From: Saccharomyces paradoxus
Lineage: Eukaryota; Ascomycota; Saccharomycetes; Saccharomycetales; Saccharomycetaceae
Direction: 5' to 3'
Assembly (NCBI RefSeq): GCF_002079055.1
Contig: NC_047488.1
Span: forward strand, 1-64,000
Length of the DNA stretch: 64,000 nt
Under the pieces are notes generated by a model. The model saw only the letters and a program-made list of their open reading frames with translations, made no database searches and was not told where the DNA came from. Each line of letters starts with the position of its first letter. Position 1 is the stretch's first letter. Position numbers and translations under genes: made by a program. This document shows, one piece after another, positions 1 to 13,060 of this stretch.

Positions 1-43
1 CACCCACACTTTTCACATCTATCTTTACTCTCGCTGTCACTCC

Positions 44-182
44 TTACCCGGCTTTCTGACCGAAATTAAAAAAAATGAAAATGAAATCCTGTTCTTTAGC
101 CCTACAGCACCTCTACATAGCCCTAAATAGCCCTAAATAGCCCTCATGTACGTCTCCTCCAAGCCCTATTGACTCTTACCCG
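44..182. promoter_or_regulatory. STAR-like boundary of outer Y': Reb1 and Tbf1 sites
   Basis: Two perfect Reb1 motifs (TTACCCG at 44-50 and 176-182) flank a tandem AGCCCTAAAT repeat at 120-145 that fits the Tbf1 recognition sequence. Subtelomeric anti-silencing regions (STARs) in Y' elements are known to be built from Reb1 and Tbf1 sites. The anti-silencing role here is inferred from that. Confidence 0.65.
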
Positions 183-408
183 GATGTTCAACCAAAAGCT
201 ACTTACTACCTTTATTTTATGTTTACTTTTTATAGATTGTCTTTTTATCCTACTCTTTCGCACTTGTCTCTCGCTACTGCCGTGCAACAAACACTAAATC
301 AAAACAGTGAAATACTACATCAAAACGCATATTCCCTACAAAAAAAATTTCTTACAATTACTATACTACACAATACATAATCAGTGACTTTCGTAACAAC
401 AATTTCCT

Positions 409-3400
409 TCACTCTCCAACTTCTCTGCTCGAATCTCTACATAATAATATATCAAATCTACCGTCTGGAACATCATCGCTATCCAGCTCTTTGTGAACCG
501 CTACCATCAGCATGTACAGCGGTACCCTCGTGTTATCTGCAGCGAGAACTTCAACGTTTGCTAAATCAACCCAATGTGGTAGCAACCACACCTCCGAAAT
601 CTGCTCCAAAAGATACTCCAGTTTCTGCCGAAATATTTTATTGTAGAACAGCCCTATCAGCATCGACAGGAATGCCGTCCAATGCGGCACTTTAGATGGG
701 GTAACTCCCAGCGCAATCTGATCTCGCAAGTGCATTCCTAGACTTAATTCATATCTGCTCCTCAACTGCCGATGATGCCTGCTAAACTGCAGCTTGACGT
801 ACTGCGGACCCTGCAGTCCAGCGCTCGTCATGGAACGCAAACGCTGAAAAACTCCAACTTTCTCGAGCGCTTCCACAAAGACCGTATCGTCTTTTGCCTC
901 CCATTCTTCCTGGCACTTTTTCTCGTCCCAGTTCAAAAAGTACTGCAGTACCTCTGTCTTCGATTCACGCAAGTTGCTCCATACTTTATAATACAACTCT
1001 TTGATCTGCCTTCCAGACATGCGGAAAACTTGGCTCCCTTGCTTGCCTCTTGTCGAATCCAATACACTAATTGTTTCTCTTCTTCTAGTAATGGCCAGGT
1101 ACCAAGCATAATTTCTCTGTATCTGAGAGTAGATCTCTCTCCTTTTTACGCTAAAATATTTCAAATATCCTACAGGGTCCCCATGATATGGCTCGATGTC
1201 TTCCAAGTATTCTTTGTATTCCTCGTCATTTCGCAGCATTCTCTCCACAGCTAGTGCTTCCCAAGCCATCCTCCGATACGATACTTTCTGGCCAGCCCAA
1301 CAGACACAGAGCTCGAACATCTTTTGACAGCCCTTGCATAATCCGTATTGTGTGAATACGCCCTCTGGGCAGAAGTATATGTCAATACCATAGAGGAAAA
1401 GATGTTTAATTTCGTCAGACCGAAATCCAAGAAACTGTAAGACATTCATATTCTCGGAAGTATTGGGAAATTGTGCTTTCAGTTTCTTTCTCTCTAGCAA
1501 AAACCATTTGACTCCCTTTCCGCTTATACGGCTCTTTGTTAATGTCGGTGACTGGATGGAATCTATTATCCTCAGCATTGCCATCTTTATTGGCGTCCTC
1601 CTTGGCACTAGCGTTAGTACTTTCAGTGGTAGTAGCATTAGTGCTGGAGTTGGTGCTAGCAGTGGTAGTAGCACTAGTGTTGGAGTTGGTACTTTCGGTG
1701 GTAGTAGCATTAGTGCTGGAGTTGGTACTTTCAGTGGTAGTAGCATTAGTCCTGAACGTTGATGCTCGGCAGTGGTAGTCGCATTAGTGCTGGAGTTGGT
1801 ACTCTTCAGTGGTAGTAGCACTAGTCCTGACGTTGAATGCTGGCAGTGGTAGTAGCACTAGTCCTGACGTTGGTGCTGGCAGTGGTAGTAGCATTAGTGC
1901 TGGAGTTGGTAGTCGCATTGGTACTGGCATTAGTGCTGGAGTTGGTAGTCGCATTGGTACTGGCATTGGTAAGTCCGCATTAGTACTAGCATTGGTAGTT
2001 CGCATTGTCCTGGGCGTTGGTACTAGCAGTGGTAGTCGCATTAGTACTGGCGTTAGTACTGGCATTAGTACTACATGAATGCACGTGTTTGCTGTCCTCA
2101 TCACTGCTGCAATACTTTCTGTACCTGTCACTGCTATTGCTCTCCTGGAAGCTAGAGCGGTAACGCAACGATCGACATGGAAGCTGTCGCCTGAATTTTC
2201 AGCCAATCTGTCCATTCTTTCTATCAGTTCCACTGTGTCAGCAGACAGGTCTGTCCTGGAGCCACAGCATCCAACATGCTGGCCCTTTTTTCCTTTCTTT
2301 GATTCAAGTCCATAGAACTCGCGTACCTGTTCGGTTATACAGCCTTCCTTAATTGGTGGTAATTCACCCTTACGATTCCTTGCCGCCCAACTGTTTTTTT
2401 CTAGATAATAGATAACAGAGGCCCCATCTCTTAGTCTCCCCTACGCCTTGAATGAGCTCAATAATATTAAGTCTATTATCAAGCATGATCACCATCATCA
2501 ATTGCTTAATGTCAATTCTTCAGTCACTAATTTCGTTCCGAATGAGAACTCGCATGCTACCGTCAGTGAAAACTCCTTTGTGCGAGACACTTTTCTGCAG
2601 CACCAGCTTCCCGTGTATCCATACCACCCTAAAAATACTTTCTCCAAGAGCAGGCCAATTCTTCCACTTGGTTGGTTGTGCTTGCAACTACAATGGCTTC
2701 GACTCTGGTTCACTTTCAAAGAGGGCTAAAAGAAGCTTCAGTGCTTCTTCGGGCTGTGATTCCACTTTCTTCCAAATTTTATGAACATGCCCTAAAGGCA
2801 CCTCGGATTTCTCTTGATTAGATTAAACATCCGTGTTGGATAGCTGGATAGACCTCTGCTGAGATCTTCCGACCGTTTGAGCTCGTTGATGTCCATCGAT
2901 TTCTTGGCCAGTCCCGTAGCCCAACACGCTGCAACGCAGCATCAGCTACAGCCTCAGGGGCTGTGCCGCTCAAAAAGATTGCTTTCTCAAAGCGTCAAAA
3001 TCAACGGTTAGTTATGCCCCCAAATTGCGACTGGCCGGTAGACCTCCGTTTCAAAGTTGTGAAACTCATCTACAATGAGGTAACCCAATTTTACGTTGTT
3101 GGTCCTAAAGGTGCACTCAACAATATTCTCCACGCAGCTATCCTGTCTGTGAAATTAGTGCTAGCAAGATCATCGTAGATCCCCACGTATAAATCAGTAA
3201 CGCCATCGTAACCTTCTTCAATAAAGTTTCTTACAGGGGCCACATTCAAGCAACCGCATCGGCCCAACCTGATCATGCAATTAGCAAGCGCAACACTGTG
3301 TACGGTACAAACAGAAACGACACATATTTCACGTCGCCCTTAGACGCCAGTGCTATCAAGGGGAGATGAAATAACTCCGTCTTACCATAGCCCGGTGGGG

Positions 3401-6148
3401 CCTGTACTGCCACAGAGGGTGTGTCTGCCATGTATATTTCATGACATAAGCGCAACTGATGCAAGTCCCTGAATTCAAAGGAGCTGCCAAAGAGTTTTCT
3501 GGCCTGCGACGAAGGATATCGTTTGTACTCTTGGGCTCTCGGGGCCTTTTTCGCGTTACTCTTGAAATTTTTTGATGATGATCTGAACTCGCCGCCTCAC
3601 CTGCCACTACGTCTTCCGCATTCCGAGTACTAGAGAATGAACAATGGTAGTCGCTTTCAAGCCTAACCATTGAATCCAGCGCTCGGAAGCTCGTTCCTGC
3701 AATAAAGTGGCGGTCGTCCCACTGACACTAGTTAACGAAAAGGAATCCACACCGTAAATATTTCGCCCTGTTTGAACGGAATGATTGGCCATGAGTTCAC
3801 TCGTCGCCGACTCGTACAAATCTGTTTCAAATCTGCTACCTACGCAGTGCCGTCCTAGGGCAATCAACCCCTGACGCATCTCCCGAAAATTCAGCTTCTG
3901 AGGTGCATTCTTCGGAAGTTCCCTCATGTACTGCCGAAAAGTTGCGTATTCAACCAGACAGCCCTTCGCGGTATTCAGAAACATGTAGGAATACAAAACT
4001 ATCCTCGAAATGTCTCGATTTGTTACTTGATCTGGATCCTCAAATCCCACCACATCCATCCAAGGATCATGATTAAAAGCGTCATAACTGTTACCAAGCG
4101 CACATATTTGCATTTGCCTTAGCACAGTGACAAAATAAAACACGTAATCTGAAGTGAGTCCGTCAAGCGTCTTTAGTCGAGGCTCCGATGAACCGTTCTT
4201 GTTGTAATCAGTGTACAGTTGGATGCGTCTTGTTGTATCGTCGACGTATACGTTGCGCTGAGGACCGGCAAAGCGAGTAGCTGAAGCTCTGGATAACGGT
4301 AAGGGTATCCTACGGCAAAATGGACCATCCACATAAGTGGCACCGTAAGCTCGTCAATTGCAACAGTGACTTTATTTTTAAGAGCCGCGGTCATTTTGTT
4401 AGTATCTCTTCTCAACTTGGGCAGCACAATTTCACGATATTTAACAGGTATCATTTGAAGAAAAGAATCGTTTTCCAGATACTCGTCATTCCTCGCTTTG
4501 GCTCTCTGAACAAAACTTCTCGATTACGCAAAATGAGGCCGGCAATATCAACCACTGTAGGCATATAAAAGCAGTTGTTCAACTCTCCCCAAGGTTATCG
4601 AACTGAGGCTTGCATGCAAAGTAAAAGCCGCGGACATACTCGCGATTAAAAAGTTTTCCACATACTGATATACCATCAGAAGAAGGTACCAAAGTTATTC
4701 TATAAGAGTCTTCAGCGTGGTTTCCCGCGCTACTTCGTGGTACAGAATTTTGATCCATTTCCACATTGCAACGCCGTTGTTGTCATCAAATATATCTAAA
4801 TCCCTTGCGGTACAAGCACAAGACGACACCAATAAAGCTTTCACGGCATCTAGTGTTTTTCTGAGTCTTCGTGGAGTGTTAGGACTGCGCAACTTACATA
4901 CTTTCAAGCCATGCTCGTCCACAGAGGGAATAATGGGTTCTTCATTCGTAATAGATCGATCCTCTTCGTCACCAGCGCCACCACGGGGACCTGCCCCAAA
5001 ATTAAGCGCACATGCTCGCAAGATAATATGCAAAATATCACCCAATCGGTCTTTTTTGTTCATCATATCGTTACATATCTGTGAAAAGTATTTTATCTCA
5101 GTGGGTTTACGTGGGCATAGATCACGCTTCAGCCGCTCTGTGTCGACCTTCTTTTCACCAGGTAGACTTGCTTGATATGCGGAAAAAATCGATAGCTCAT
5201 CTACGTGTAGTAACAAAAACATATAGGGTGCCAAATTGTATCCATATTTCCTTATGGTGCTTTTCTGAAGATTCCTTACAATAGGTGTGCCAGAAACAAA
5301 GTTGGTGAAAGTACGCATCGTAGAGCTGTCGTTCGGCCTGGCACTTGCTGTTTCGTAACAACGTTCCAGGACACGGAAACTCAACTCATTATAGTATCCT
5401 CTGTTGAGGTAAAAAAGAGAAAGGGTATCGTAATCCTTTCTATTGAATTTCAAAGTATGCACTTGAAACAACGTGTAGACCATCAAGTTGATTTTCTTGG
5501 GAATAAGATACTTTGAAGGGATTGGTCCGCCCTGGAAAATCTGGTTCGTCTTCAACAAACGTCAGGAACTTTTGTACATTTTTTCCCGACCATGACGGAA
5601 ATGACTATTTTTTCAAAAGACCTTTTCCTATCCATTGCACCAGTTCTGAATTTTACCACTTTGATTAGACCAGACTTTTCGTCTTCGTAGAATGACCGCA
5701 CTTCCGTGGGGATCGATTCAAATAAAGTTATTGAGGGACAATGTACCAAGTCGTTTTTGTTATTTAGAGCCGACTCAAACTCGTCAAAGTTTGCTTTTTC
5801 AAAACTTACGCCTATCGGAAACTTTCATTTTATTTTTGTAAGTTTCGAAATTAACAATAGTATGTTGATTGTTATGCTTTTTGACAAGAAATCCATCAAT
5901 ATAAACAAAAGATTGTCCAGTTTCCGTCTTATCATCATCTAAGAATGTAATAATTAAGCTATTGAGAAGATGCAGAATCTCTAGCAGCAGCAAAGAAAAT
6001 TCAGTTAATAAGAAATCTCACTAAGATAAGGGACTGTCTGTCCCCTTCAAGCACAACATAGAAAACAGAAGGATGTCTCATTTCATCCTTGATTTCCGGC
6101 CTGCAAAAAATAAAGTACTCGGTACGTACTTTCGTTTTCAATTTCCAT
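409..6148 (-). pseudogene. Y' helicase gene of outer Y', interrupted by many one-base indels
   Basis: This is the same gene as the intact Y' helicase at 7331-13060, with the same stop (409) and the same ATG (6146-6148) followed by the same GTACGT donor. The frame is broken into at least ten pieces by one-base insertions or deletions. Examples are an extra A near 1500, extra bases in the minisatellite at 1755-2020, missing bases near 2515, 2690, 2815 and 2925, and extra T or A near 3495, 5535 and 5580. Most fall in homopolymers and substitutions are nearly absent (one G/A difference near 1605). A decaying pseudogene should also collect substitutions. I therefore think the true copy may be intact and the consensus poor at this contig end, but as written it is non-coding. 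Confidence 0.85.
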
Positions 6149-6670
6149 GGTGCACAGTATCTTAAACTATCTGCTTAGTCGAGGAGAACCAGGATTCTGT
6201 TCGTTGCTCAGCCGCTTCGTGGATATTCTCTTGGATACTTTAAACATGGACCTACGCTTAGCCTGCGCTTAGCCTACAACTTCTTCCGCTCTCGAAAAGA
6301 CCAATATAATAAAAAGTTATAAATTACATTTCCTTATTAGGTATACGACCTCGCGCTTCGAAGTAGAGGAGCCCTTTTTGGCGTACCTACATATGGCGCG
6401 TCAGACAGACAAAACTTCCCCCAAAAATGTATTACCCCGCCGAATAAGAAAACAGACCCCATTCACCAACGACGTATCAAATTACTTCCTTGGTGCAATG
6501 TCCCACTATAAAAAAATTCCTTGACGCTAGATCGTTGGACTAAAATCTGCGTCACAATCGCCTAAACAGGAAATAATGCCTATTTTCGTACAAGGTTACT
6601 TCCTAGATGCTATATGTCCCTACGGCCTTGTCTAACACCATCCAGCATGCAATACAGTGACATATATATA

Positions 6671-6930
6671 CCCACACACACCCACACCACACCCACACCA
6701 CACCCACACCACACCCACACCCACACACCACACCCACACCACACCCACACCACACCCACACCACACCCACACCCACACCCACACCACACCCACACCCACA
6801 CCCACACCCACACCACACCCACACCCACACCCACACCCACACCACACCACACCCACACACCCCACACCACACCCACACACCCCACACACCACACCCACAC
6901 CACACCACACCCACACACCCACACCCACAC
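6671..6930. repeat. Internal C1-3A/TG1-3 telomeric repeat between tandem Y' elements
   Basis: There are 260 bp composed only of CA, CCA and CCCA units, the C-rich strand of yeast telomeric DNA, exactly between the two Y' copies. Such junctions are standard between tandem Y' elements and are potential Rap1-binding tracts. Long open frames read through this tract are low-complexity artefacts. Confidence 0.97.
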
Positions 6931-6964
6931 TTTTCACATCTATCTTTACTCTCGCTGTCACTCC

Positions 6965-7103
6965 TTACCCGGCTTTCTGACCGAAATTAAAAAAAATGAA
7001 AATGAAATCCTGTTCTTTAGCCCTACAGCACCTCTACATAGCCCTAAATAGCCCTAAATAGCCCTCATGTACGTCTCCTCCAAGCCCTATTGACTCTTAC
7101 CCG
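6965..7103. promoter_or_regulatory. STAR-like boundary of inner Y': Reb1 and Tbf1 sites
   Basis: Reb1 motifs TTACCCG lie at 6965-6971 and 7097-7103. Between them is the tandem AGCCCTAAAT Tbf1-type repeat at 7040-7065. The arrangement is the same as in the outer Y'. Confidence 0.65.
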
Positions 7104-7330
7104 GATGTTCAACCAAAAGCTACTTACTACCTTTATTTTATGTTTACTTTTTATAGATTGTCTTTTTATCCTACTCTTTCGCACTTGTCTCTCGCTACTG
7201 CCGTGCAACAAACACTAAATCAAAACAGTGAAATACTACATCAAAACGCATATTCCCTACAAAAAAAATTTCTTACAATATACTATACTACACAATACAT
7301 AATCAGTGACTTTCGTAACAACAATTTCCT

Positions 7331-10300
7331 TCACTCTCCAACTTCTCTGCTCGAATCTCTACATAATAATATATCAAATCTACCGTCTGGAACATCATCG
7401 CTATCCAGCTCTTTGTGAACCGCTACCATCAGCATGTACAGCGGTACCCTCGTGTTATCTGCAGCGAGAACTTCAACGTTTGCTAAATCAACCCAATGTG
7501 GTAGCAACCACACCTCCGAAATCTGCTCCAAAAGATACTCCAGTTTCTGCCGAAATATTTTATTGTAGAACAGCCCTATCAGCATCGACAGGAATGCCGT
7601 CCAATGCGGCACTTTAGATGGGGTAACTCCCAGCGCAATCTGATCTCGCAAGTGCATTCCTAGACTTAATTCATATCTGCTCCTCAACTGCCGATGATGC
7701 CTGCTAAACTGCAGCTTGACGTACTGCGGACCCTGCAGTCCAGCGCTCGTCATGGAACGCAAACGCTGAAAAACTCCAACTTTCTCGAGCGCTTCCACAA
7801 AGACCGTATCGTCTTTTGCCTCCCATTCTTCCTGGCACTTTTTCTCGTCCCAGTTCAAAAAGTACTGCAGTACCTCTGTCTTCGATTCACGCAAGTTGCT
7901 CCATACTTTATAATACAACTCTTTGATCTGCCTTCCAGACATGCGGAAAACTTGGCTCCCTTGCTTGCCTCTTGTCGAATCCAATACACTAATTGTTTCT
8001 CTTCTTCTAGTAATGGCCAGGTACCAAGCATAATTTCTCTGTATCTGAGAGTAGATCTCTCTCCTTTTTACGCTAAAATATTTCAAATATCCTACAGGGT
8101 CCCCATGATATGGCTCGATGTCTTCCAAGTATTCTTTGTATTCCTCGTCATTTCGCAGCATTCTCTCCACAGCTAGTGCTTCCCAAGCCATCCTCCGATA
8201 CGATACTTTCTGGCCAGCCCAACAGACACAGAGCTCGAACATCTTTTGACAGCCCTTGCATAATCCGTATTGTGTGAATACGCCCTCTGGGCAGAAGTAT
8301 ATGTCAATACCATAGAGGAAAAGATGTTTAATTTCGTCAGACCGAAATCCAAGAAACTGTAAGACATTCATATTCTCGGAAGTATTGGGAAATTGTGCTT
8401 TCAGTTTCTTTCTCTCTAGCAAAACCATTTGACTCCCTTTCCGCTTATACGGCTCTTTGTTAATGTCGGTGACTGGATGGAATCTATTATCCTCAGCATT
8501 GCCATCTTTATTGGCGTCCTCCTTGGCACTAGCGTTGGTACTTTCAGTGGTAGTAGCATTAGTGCTGGAGTTGGTGCTAGCAGTGGTAGTAGCACTAGTG
8601 TTGGAGTTGGTACTTTCGGTGGTAGTAGCATTAGTGCTGGAGTTGGTACTTTCAGTGGTAGTAGCATTAGTCCTGACGTTGATGCTGGCAGTGGTAGTCG
8701 CATTAGTGCTGGAGTTGGTACTTTCAGTGGTAGTAGCACTAGTCCTGACGTTGATGCTGGCAGTGGTAGTAGCACTAGTCCTGACGTTGGTGCTGGCAGT
8801 GGTAGTAGCATTAGTGCTGGAGTTGGTAGTCGCATTGGTACTGGCATTAGTGCTGGAGTTGGTAGTCGCATTGGTACTGGCATTGGTAGTCGCATTAGTA
8901 CTAGCATTGGTAGTCGCATTAGTCCTGGCGTTGGTACTAGCAGTGGTAGTCGCATTAGTACTGGCGTTAGTACTGGCATTAGTACTACCATGAATGCACG
9001 TGTTGCTGTCCTCATCACTGCTGCAATACTTTCTGTACCTGTCACTGCTATTGCTCTCCTGGAAGCTAGACGGTAACGCAACGATCGACATGGAAGCTGT
9101 CGCCTGATTTTCAGCCAATCTGTCCATTCTTTCTATCAGTTCCACTGTGTCAGCAGACAGGTCTGTCCTGGAGCCACAGCATCCAACATGCTGGCCCTTT
9201 TTTCCTTTCTTTGATTCAAGTCCATAGAACTCGCGTACCTGTTCGGTTATACAGCCTTCCTTAATTGGTGGTAATTCACCCTTACGATTCCTTGCCGCCC
9301 AACTGTTTTTTCTAGATAATAGATAACAGAGGCCCCCATCTCTTAGTCTCCCTACGCCTTGAATGAGCTCAATAATATTAAGTCTATTATCAAGCATGAT
9401 CACCATCATCAATTGCTTAATGTCAATTCCTTCAGTCACTAATTTCGTTCCGATGAGAACTCGCATGCTACCGTCAGTGACAAACTCCTTTGTGCGAGAC
9501 ACCTTTTCTGCAGCACCCAGCTTCCCGTGTATCCATACCACCCTAAAATACTTTCTCCAAGAGCAGGCCAATTCTTCCACTTGGTTGGTTGTGCTTGCAA
9601 CTACAATGGCCTTCGACTCTGGTTCACTTTCAAAGAGGGCTAAAAGAAGCTTCAGTGCTTCTTCGGGCTGTGATTCCACTTTCTTCCAAATTTTATGAAC
9701 ATGCCCTAAAGGCACCTCGGATTTCTCCTTGATTAGATTAAACATCCGTGTTGGATAGCTGGATAGACCTCTGCTGAGATCTTCCGACCGTTTGAGCTCG
9801 TTGATGTCCATCGATTTCTTGGCCAGTCCCGTAAGCCCAACACGCTGCAACGCAGCATCAGCTACAGCCTCAGGGGCTGTGCCGCTCAAAAAGATTGCTT
9901 TCTCAAAAGCGTCAAAATCAAGGTTAGTTATGCCCCCAAATTGCGACTGCCGGTAGACCTCCGTTTCAAAGTTGTGAAACTCATCTACAATGAGGTAACC
10001 CAATTTTACGTTGTTGGTCCTAAAGGTGCACTCAACAATATTCTCCCACGCAGCTATCCTGTCTGTGAAATTAGTGCTAGCAAGATCATCGTAGATCCCC
10101 ACGTATAAATCAGTAACGCCATCGTAACCTTCTTCAATAAAGTTTCTTACAGGGGCCACATTCAAGCAACCGCATCGGCCCAACCTGATCATGCAATTAG
10201 CAAGCAACACTGTGTACGGTACAAACAGAAACGACACATATTTCACGTCGCCCTTAGACGCCAGTGCTATCAAGGGGAGATGAAATAACTCCGTCTTACC

Positions 10301-13060
10301 ATAGCCCGGTGGGGCCTGTACTGCCACAGAGGGTGTGTCTGCCATGTATATTTCATGACATAAGCGCAACTGATGCAAGTCCCTGAATTCAAAGGAGCTG
10401 CCAAAGAGTTTCTGGCCTGCGACGAGGATATCGTTTGTACTCTTGGGCTCTCGGGGCCTTTTTCGCGTTACTCTTGAAATTTTTTGATGATGATCTGAAC
10501 TCGCCGCCTCACCTGCCACTACGTCTTCCGCATTCCGAGTACTAGAGAATGAACAATGGTAGTCGCTTTCAAGGCCTAACCATTGAATCCAGCGCTCGGA
10601 AGCTCGTTCCTGCAATAAAGTGGCGGTCGTCCCACTGACACTAGTTAACGAAAAGGAATCCACACCGTAAATATTTCGCCCTGTTTGAACGGAATGATTG
10701 GCCATGAGTTCACTCGTCGCCGACTCGTACAAATCTGTTTCAAATCTGCTACCTACGCAGTGCCGTCCTAGGGCAATCAACCCCTGACGCATCTCCCGAA
10801 AATTCAGCTTCTGAGGTGCATTCTTCGGAAGTTCCCTCATGTACTGCCGAAAAGTTGCGTATTCAACCAGACAGCCCTTCGCGGTATTCAGAAACATGTA
10901 GGAATACAAAACTATCCTCGAAATGTCTCGATTTGTTACTTGATCTGGATCCTCAAATCCCACCACATCCATCCAAGGATCATGATTAAAAGCGTCATAA
11001 CTGTTACCAAGCGCACATATTTGCATTTGCCTTAGCACAGTGACAAAATAAAACACGTAATCTGAAGTGAGTCCGTCAAGCGTCTTTAGTCGAGGCTCCG
11101 ATGAACCGTTCTTGTTGTAATCAGTGTACAGTTGGATGCGTCTTGTTGTATCGTCGACGTATACGTTGCGCTGAGGACCGGCAAAAGCGAGTAGCTGAAG
11201 CTCTGGATAACGGTAAGGGTATCCTACGGCAAAATGGACCATCCACATAAGTGGCACCGTAAGCTCGTCAATTGCAACAGTGACTTTATTTTTAAGAGCC
11301 GCGGTCATTTTGTTAGTATCTCTTCTCAACTTGGGCAGCACAATTTCACGATATTTAACAGGTATCATTTGAAGAAAAGAATCGTTTTCCAGATACTCGT
11401 CAATTCCTCGCTTTGGCTCTCTGAACAAAACTTCTCGATTACGCAAAATGAGGCCGGCAATATCAACCACTGTAGGCATATAAAAGCAGTTGTTCAACTC
11501 TCCCCAAAGGTTATCGAACTGAGCCTTGCATGCAAAGTAAAAGCCGCGGACATACTCGCGATTAAAAAGTTTTCCACATACTGATATACCATCAGAAGAA
11601 GGTACCAAAGTTATTCTATAAGAGTCCTTCAGCGTGGTTTCCCGCGCTACTTCGTGGTACAGAATTTTGATCCATTTCCACATTGCAACGCCGTTGTTGT
11701 CATCAAATATATCTAAATCCCTTGCGGTACAAGCACAAGACGACACCAATAAAGCTTTCACGGCATCTAGTGTTTTTCTGAGTCTTCGTGGAGTGTTAGG
11801 ACTGCGCAACTTACATACTTTCAAGCCATGCTCGTCCACAGAGGGAATAATGGGTTCTTCATTCGTAATAGATCGATCCTCTTCGTCACCAGCGCCACCA
11901 CGGGGACCTGCCCCAAAATTAAGCGCACATGCTCGCAAGATAATATGCAAAATATCACCCAATCGGTCTTTTTTGTTCATCATATCGTTACATATCTGTG
12001 AAAAGTATTTTATCTCAGTGGGTTTACGTGGGCATAGATCACGCTTCAGCCGCTCTGTGTCGACCTTCTTTTCACCAGGTAGACTTGCTTGATATGCGGA
12101 AAAAATCGATAGCTCATCTACGTGTAGTAACAAAAACATATAGGGTGCCAAATTGTATCCATATTTCCTTATGGTGCTTTTCTGAAGATTCCTTACAATA
12201 GGTGTGCCAGAAACAAAGTTGGTGAAAGTACGCATCGTAGAGCTGTCGTTCGGCCTGGCACTTGCTGTTTCGTAACAACGTTCCAGGACACGGAAACTCA
12301 ACTCATTATAGTATCCTCTGTTGAGGTAAAAAAGAGAAAGGGTATCGTAATCCTTTCTATTGAATTTCAAAGTATGCACTTGAAACAACGTGTAGACCAT
12401 CAAGTTGATTTTCTTGGGAATAAGATACTTTGAAGGGATTGGTCCGCCCTGGAAATCTGGTTCGTCTTCAACAAACGTCAGGAACTTTTGTACATTTTTC
12501 CCGACCATGACGGAAATGACTATTTTTTCAAAAGACCTTTTCCTATCCATTGCACCAGTTCTGAATTTTACCACTTTGATTAGACCAGACTTTTCGTCTT
12601 CGTAGAATGACCGCACTTCCGTGGGGATCGATTCAAATAAAGTTATTGAGGGACAATGTACCAAGTCGTTTTTGTTATTTAGAGCCGACTCAAACTCGTC
12701 AAAGTTTGCTTTTTCAAACTTACGCCTATCGGAAACTTTCATTTTATTTTTGTAAGTTTCGAAATTAACAATAGTATGTTGATTGTTATGCTTTTTGACA
12801 AGAAATCCATCAATATAAACAAAAGATTGTCCAGTTTCCGTCTTATCATCATCTAAGAATGTAATAATTAAGCTATTGAGAAGATGCAGAATCTCTAGCA
12901 GCAGCAAAGAAAATTCAGTTAATAAGAAATCTCACTAAGATAAGGGACTGTCTGTCCCCTTCAAGCACAACATAGAAAACAGAAGGATGTCTCATTCATC
13001 CTTGATTTCCGGCCTGCAAAAATAAAGTACTCGGTACGTACTTTCGTTTTCAATTTCCAT
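7331..13060 (-). CDS. YRF1: Y' element ATP-dependent DNA helicase, spliced (YRF1 type)
   Basis: Exon 1 (13042-13060) encodes MEIENE plus one base. The intron is 12895-13041 and exon 2 is 12894-7331; splicing restores the frame (MEIENEK then ILHLLNSL) and gives 1860 residues. I chose this start because the N-terminus matches S. cerevisiae Yrf1 proteins, whereas the unspliced frame has only a TTG. A superfamily-2 helicase core is visible: Walker [10 protein letters not shown] near residue 872, Walker B DEFH near 976, LSGTAPEA near 1008 and [10 protein letters not shown] near 1184. A Ser/Thr/Asn/Ala repeat (about 1305-1457) comes from a 36-bp minisatellite, and a C-terminal domain with Cys pairs ([14 protein letters not shown]) follows. 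Yrf1 helicases are induced in telomerase-deficient survivors. Several copies exist per genome, so a specific YRF1 number cannot be assigned. Confidence 0.92.
8534..8992 (-). repeat. 36-bp coding minisatellite in Y' helicase
   Basis: Imperfect 36-bp units (12 codons of Thr, Asn, Ser and Ala with Val-Arg variants) repeat across the first part. They give way to shorter 12-bp-type units toward 8990. The outer Y' has the same unit order at 1612-2075, with scattered single-base indels. Unit number is known to vary among Y' elements. Confidence 0.9.
12895..13041 (-). other. Spliceosomal intron in Y' helicase gene
   Basis: Read on the minus strand: donor GTACGT (13036-13041), branch-point-like TATTAAC (12918-12924, one base off TACTAAC) and acceptor TAG ending at 12895, about 25 nt after the branch point. 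Length is 147 nt. Joining the flanks keeps the reading frame and gives the known Yrf1 start. Both splice signals are non-optimal, so splicing may be inefficient or regulated (inference). Confidence 0.75.

Larger units (their letters stand above)
10..6670 (-). mobile_element. Outer Y' subtelomeric element (long form)
   Basis: The stretch runs from the end of a C1-3A tract (bases 1-9) to the start of the internal telomeric tract at 6671. It matches the inner Y' (6931-13579) base for base apart from dozens of single-base indels and very few substitutions. The size of about 6.65 kb fits the long class of Y' elements. Y' elements spread between chromosome ends by recombination and amplify in telomerase-negative survivors. 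The strand given is that of the helicase gene. Position 1 lies inside telomeric repeat, so either the chromosome end or another Y' lies just outside the window. Confidence 0.95.

Noticed and set aside
6603-7051. Overlapping 100-145 codon frames on both strands
   Set aside because: They read through CA/TG telomeric repeat and consist of His-Pro-Thr or Cys-Gly-Val-Trp only; low-complexity artefacts.
8534-8992. Possible CRISPR-like regular repeats
   Set aside because: Units are contiguous, in frame and without spacers; coding minisatellite in a eukaryotic Y' element.
8429-9081. Plus-strand frames of 178-215 codons opposite the helicase minisatellite
   Set aside because: A repeat without stops on one strand is open on the other; sequences are pure Ser-Gly or Val-Leu runs, shadows of the helicase.
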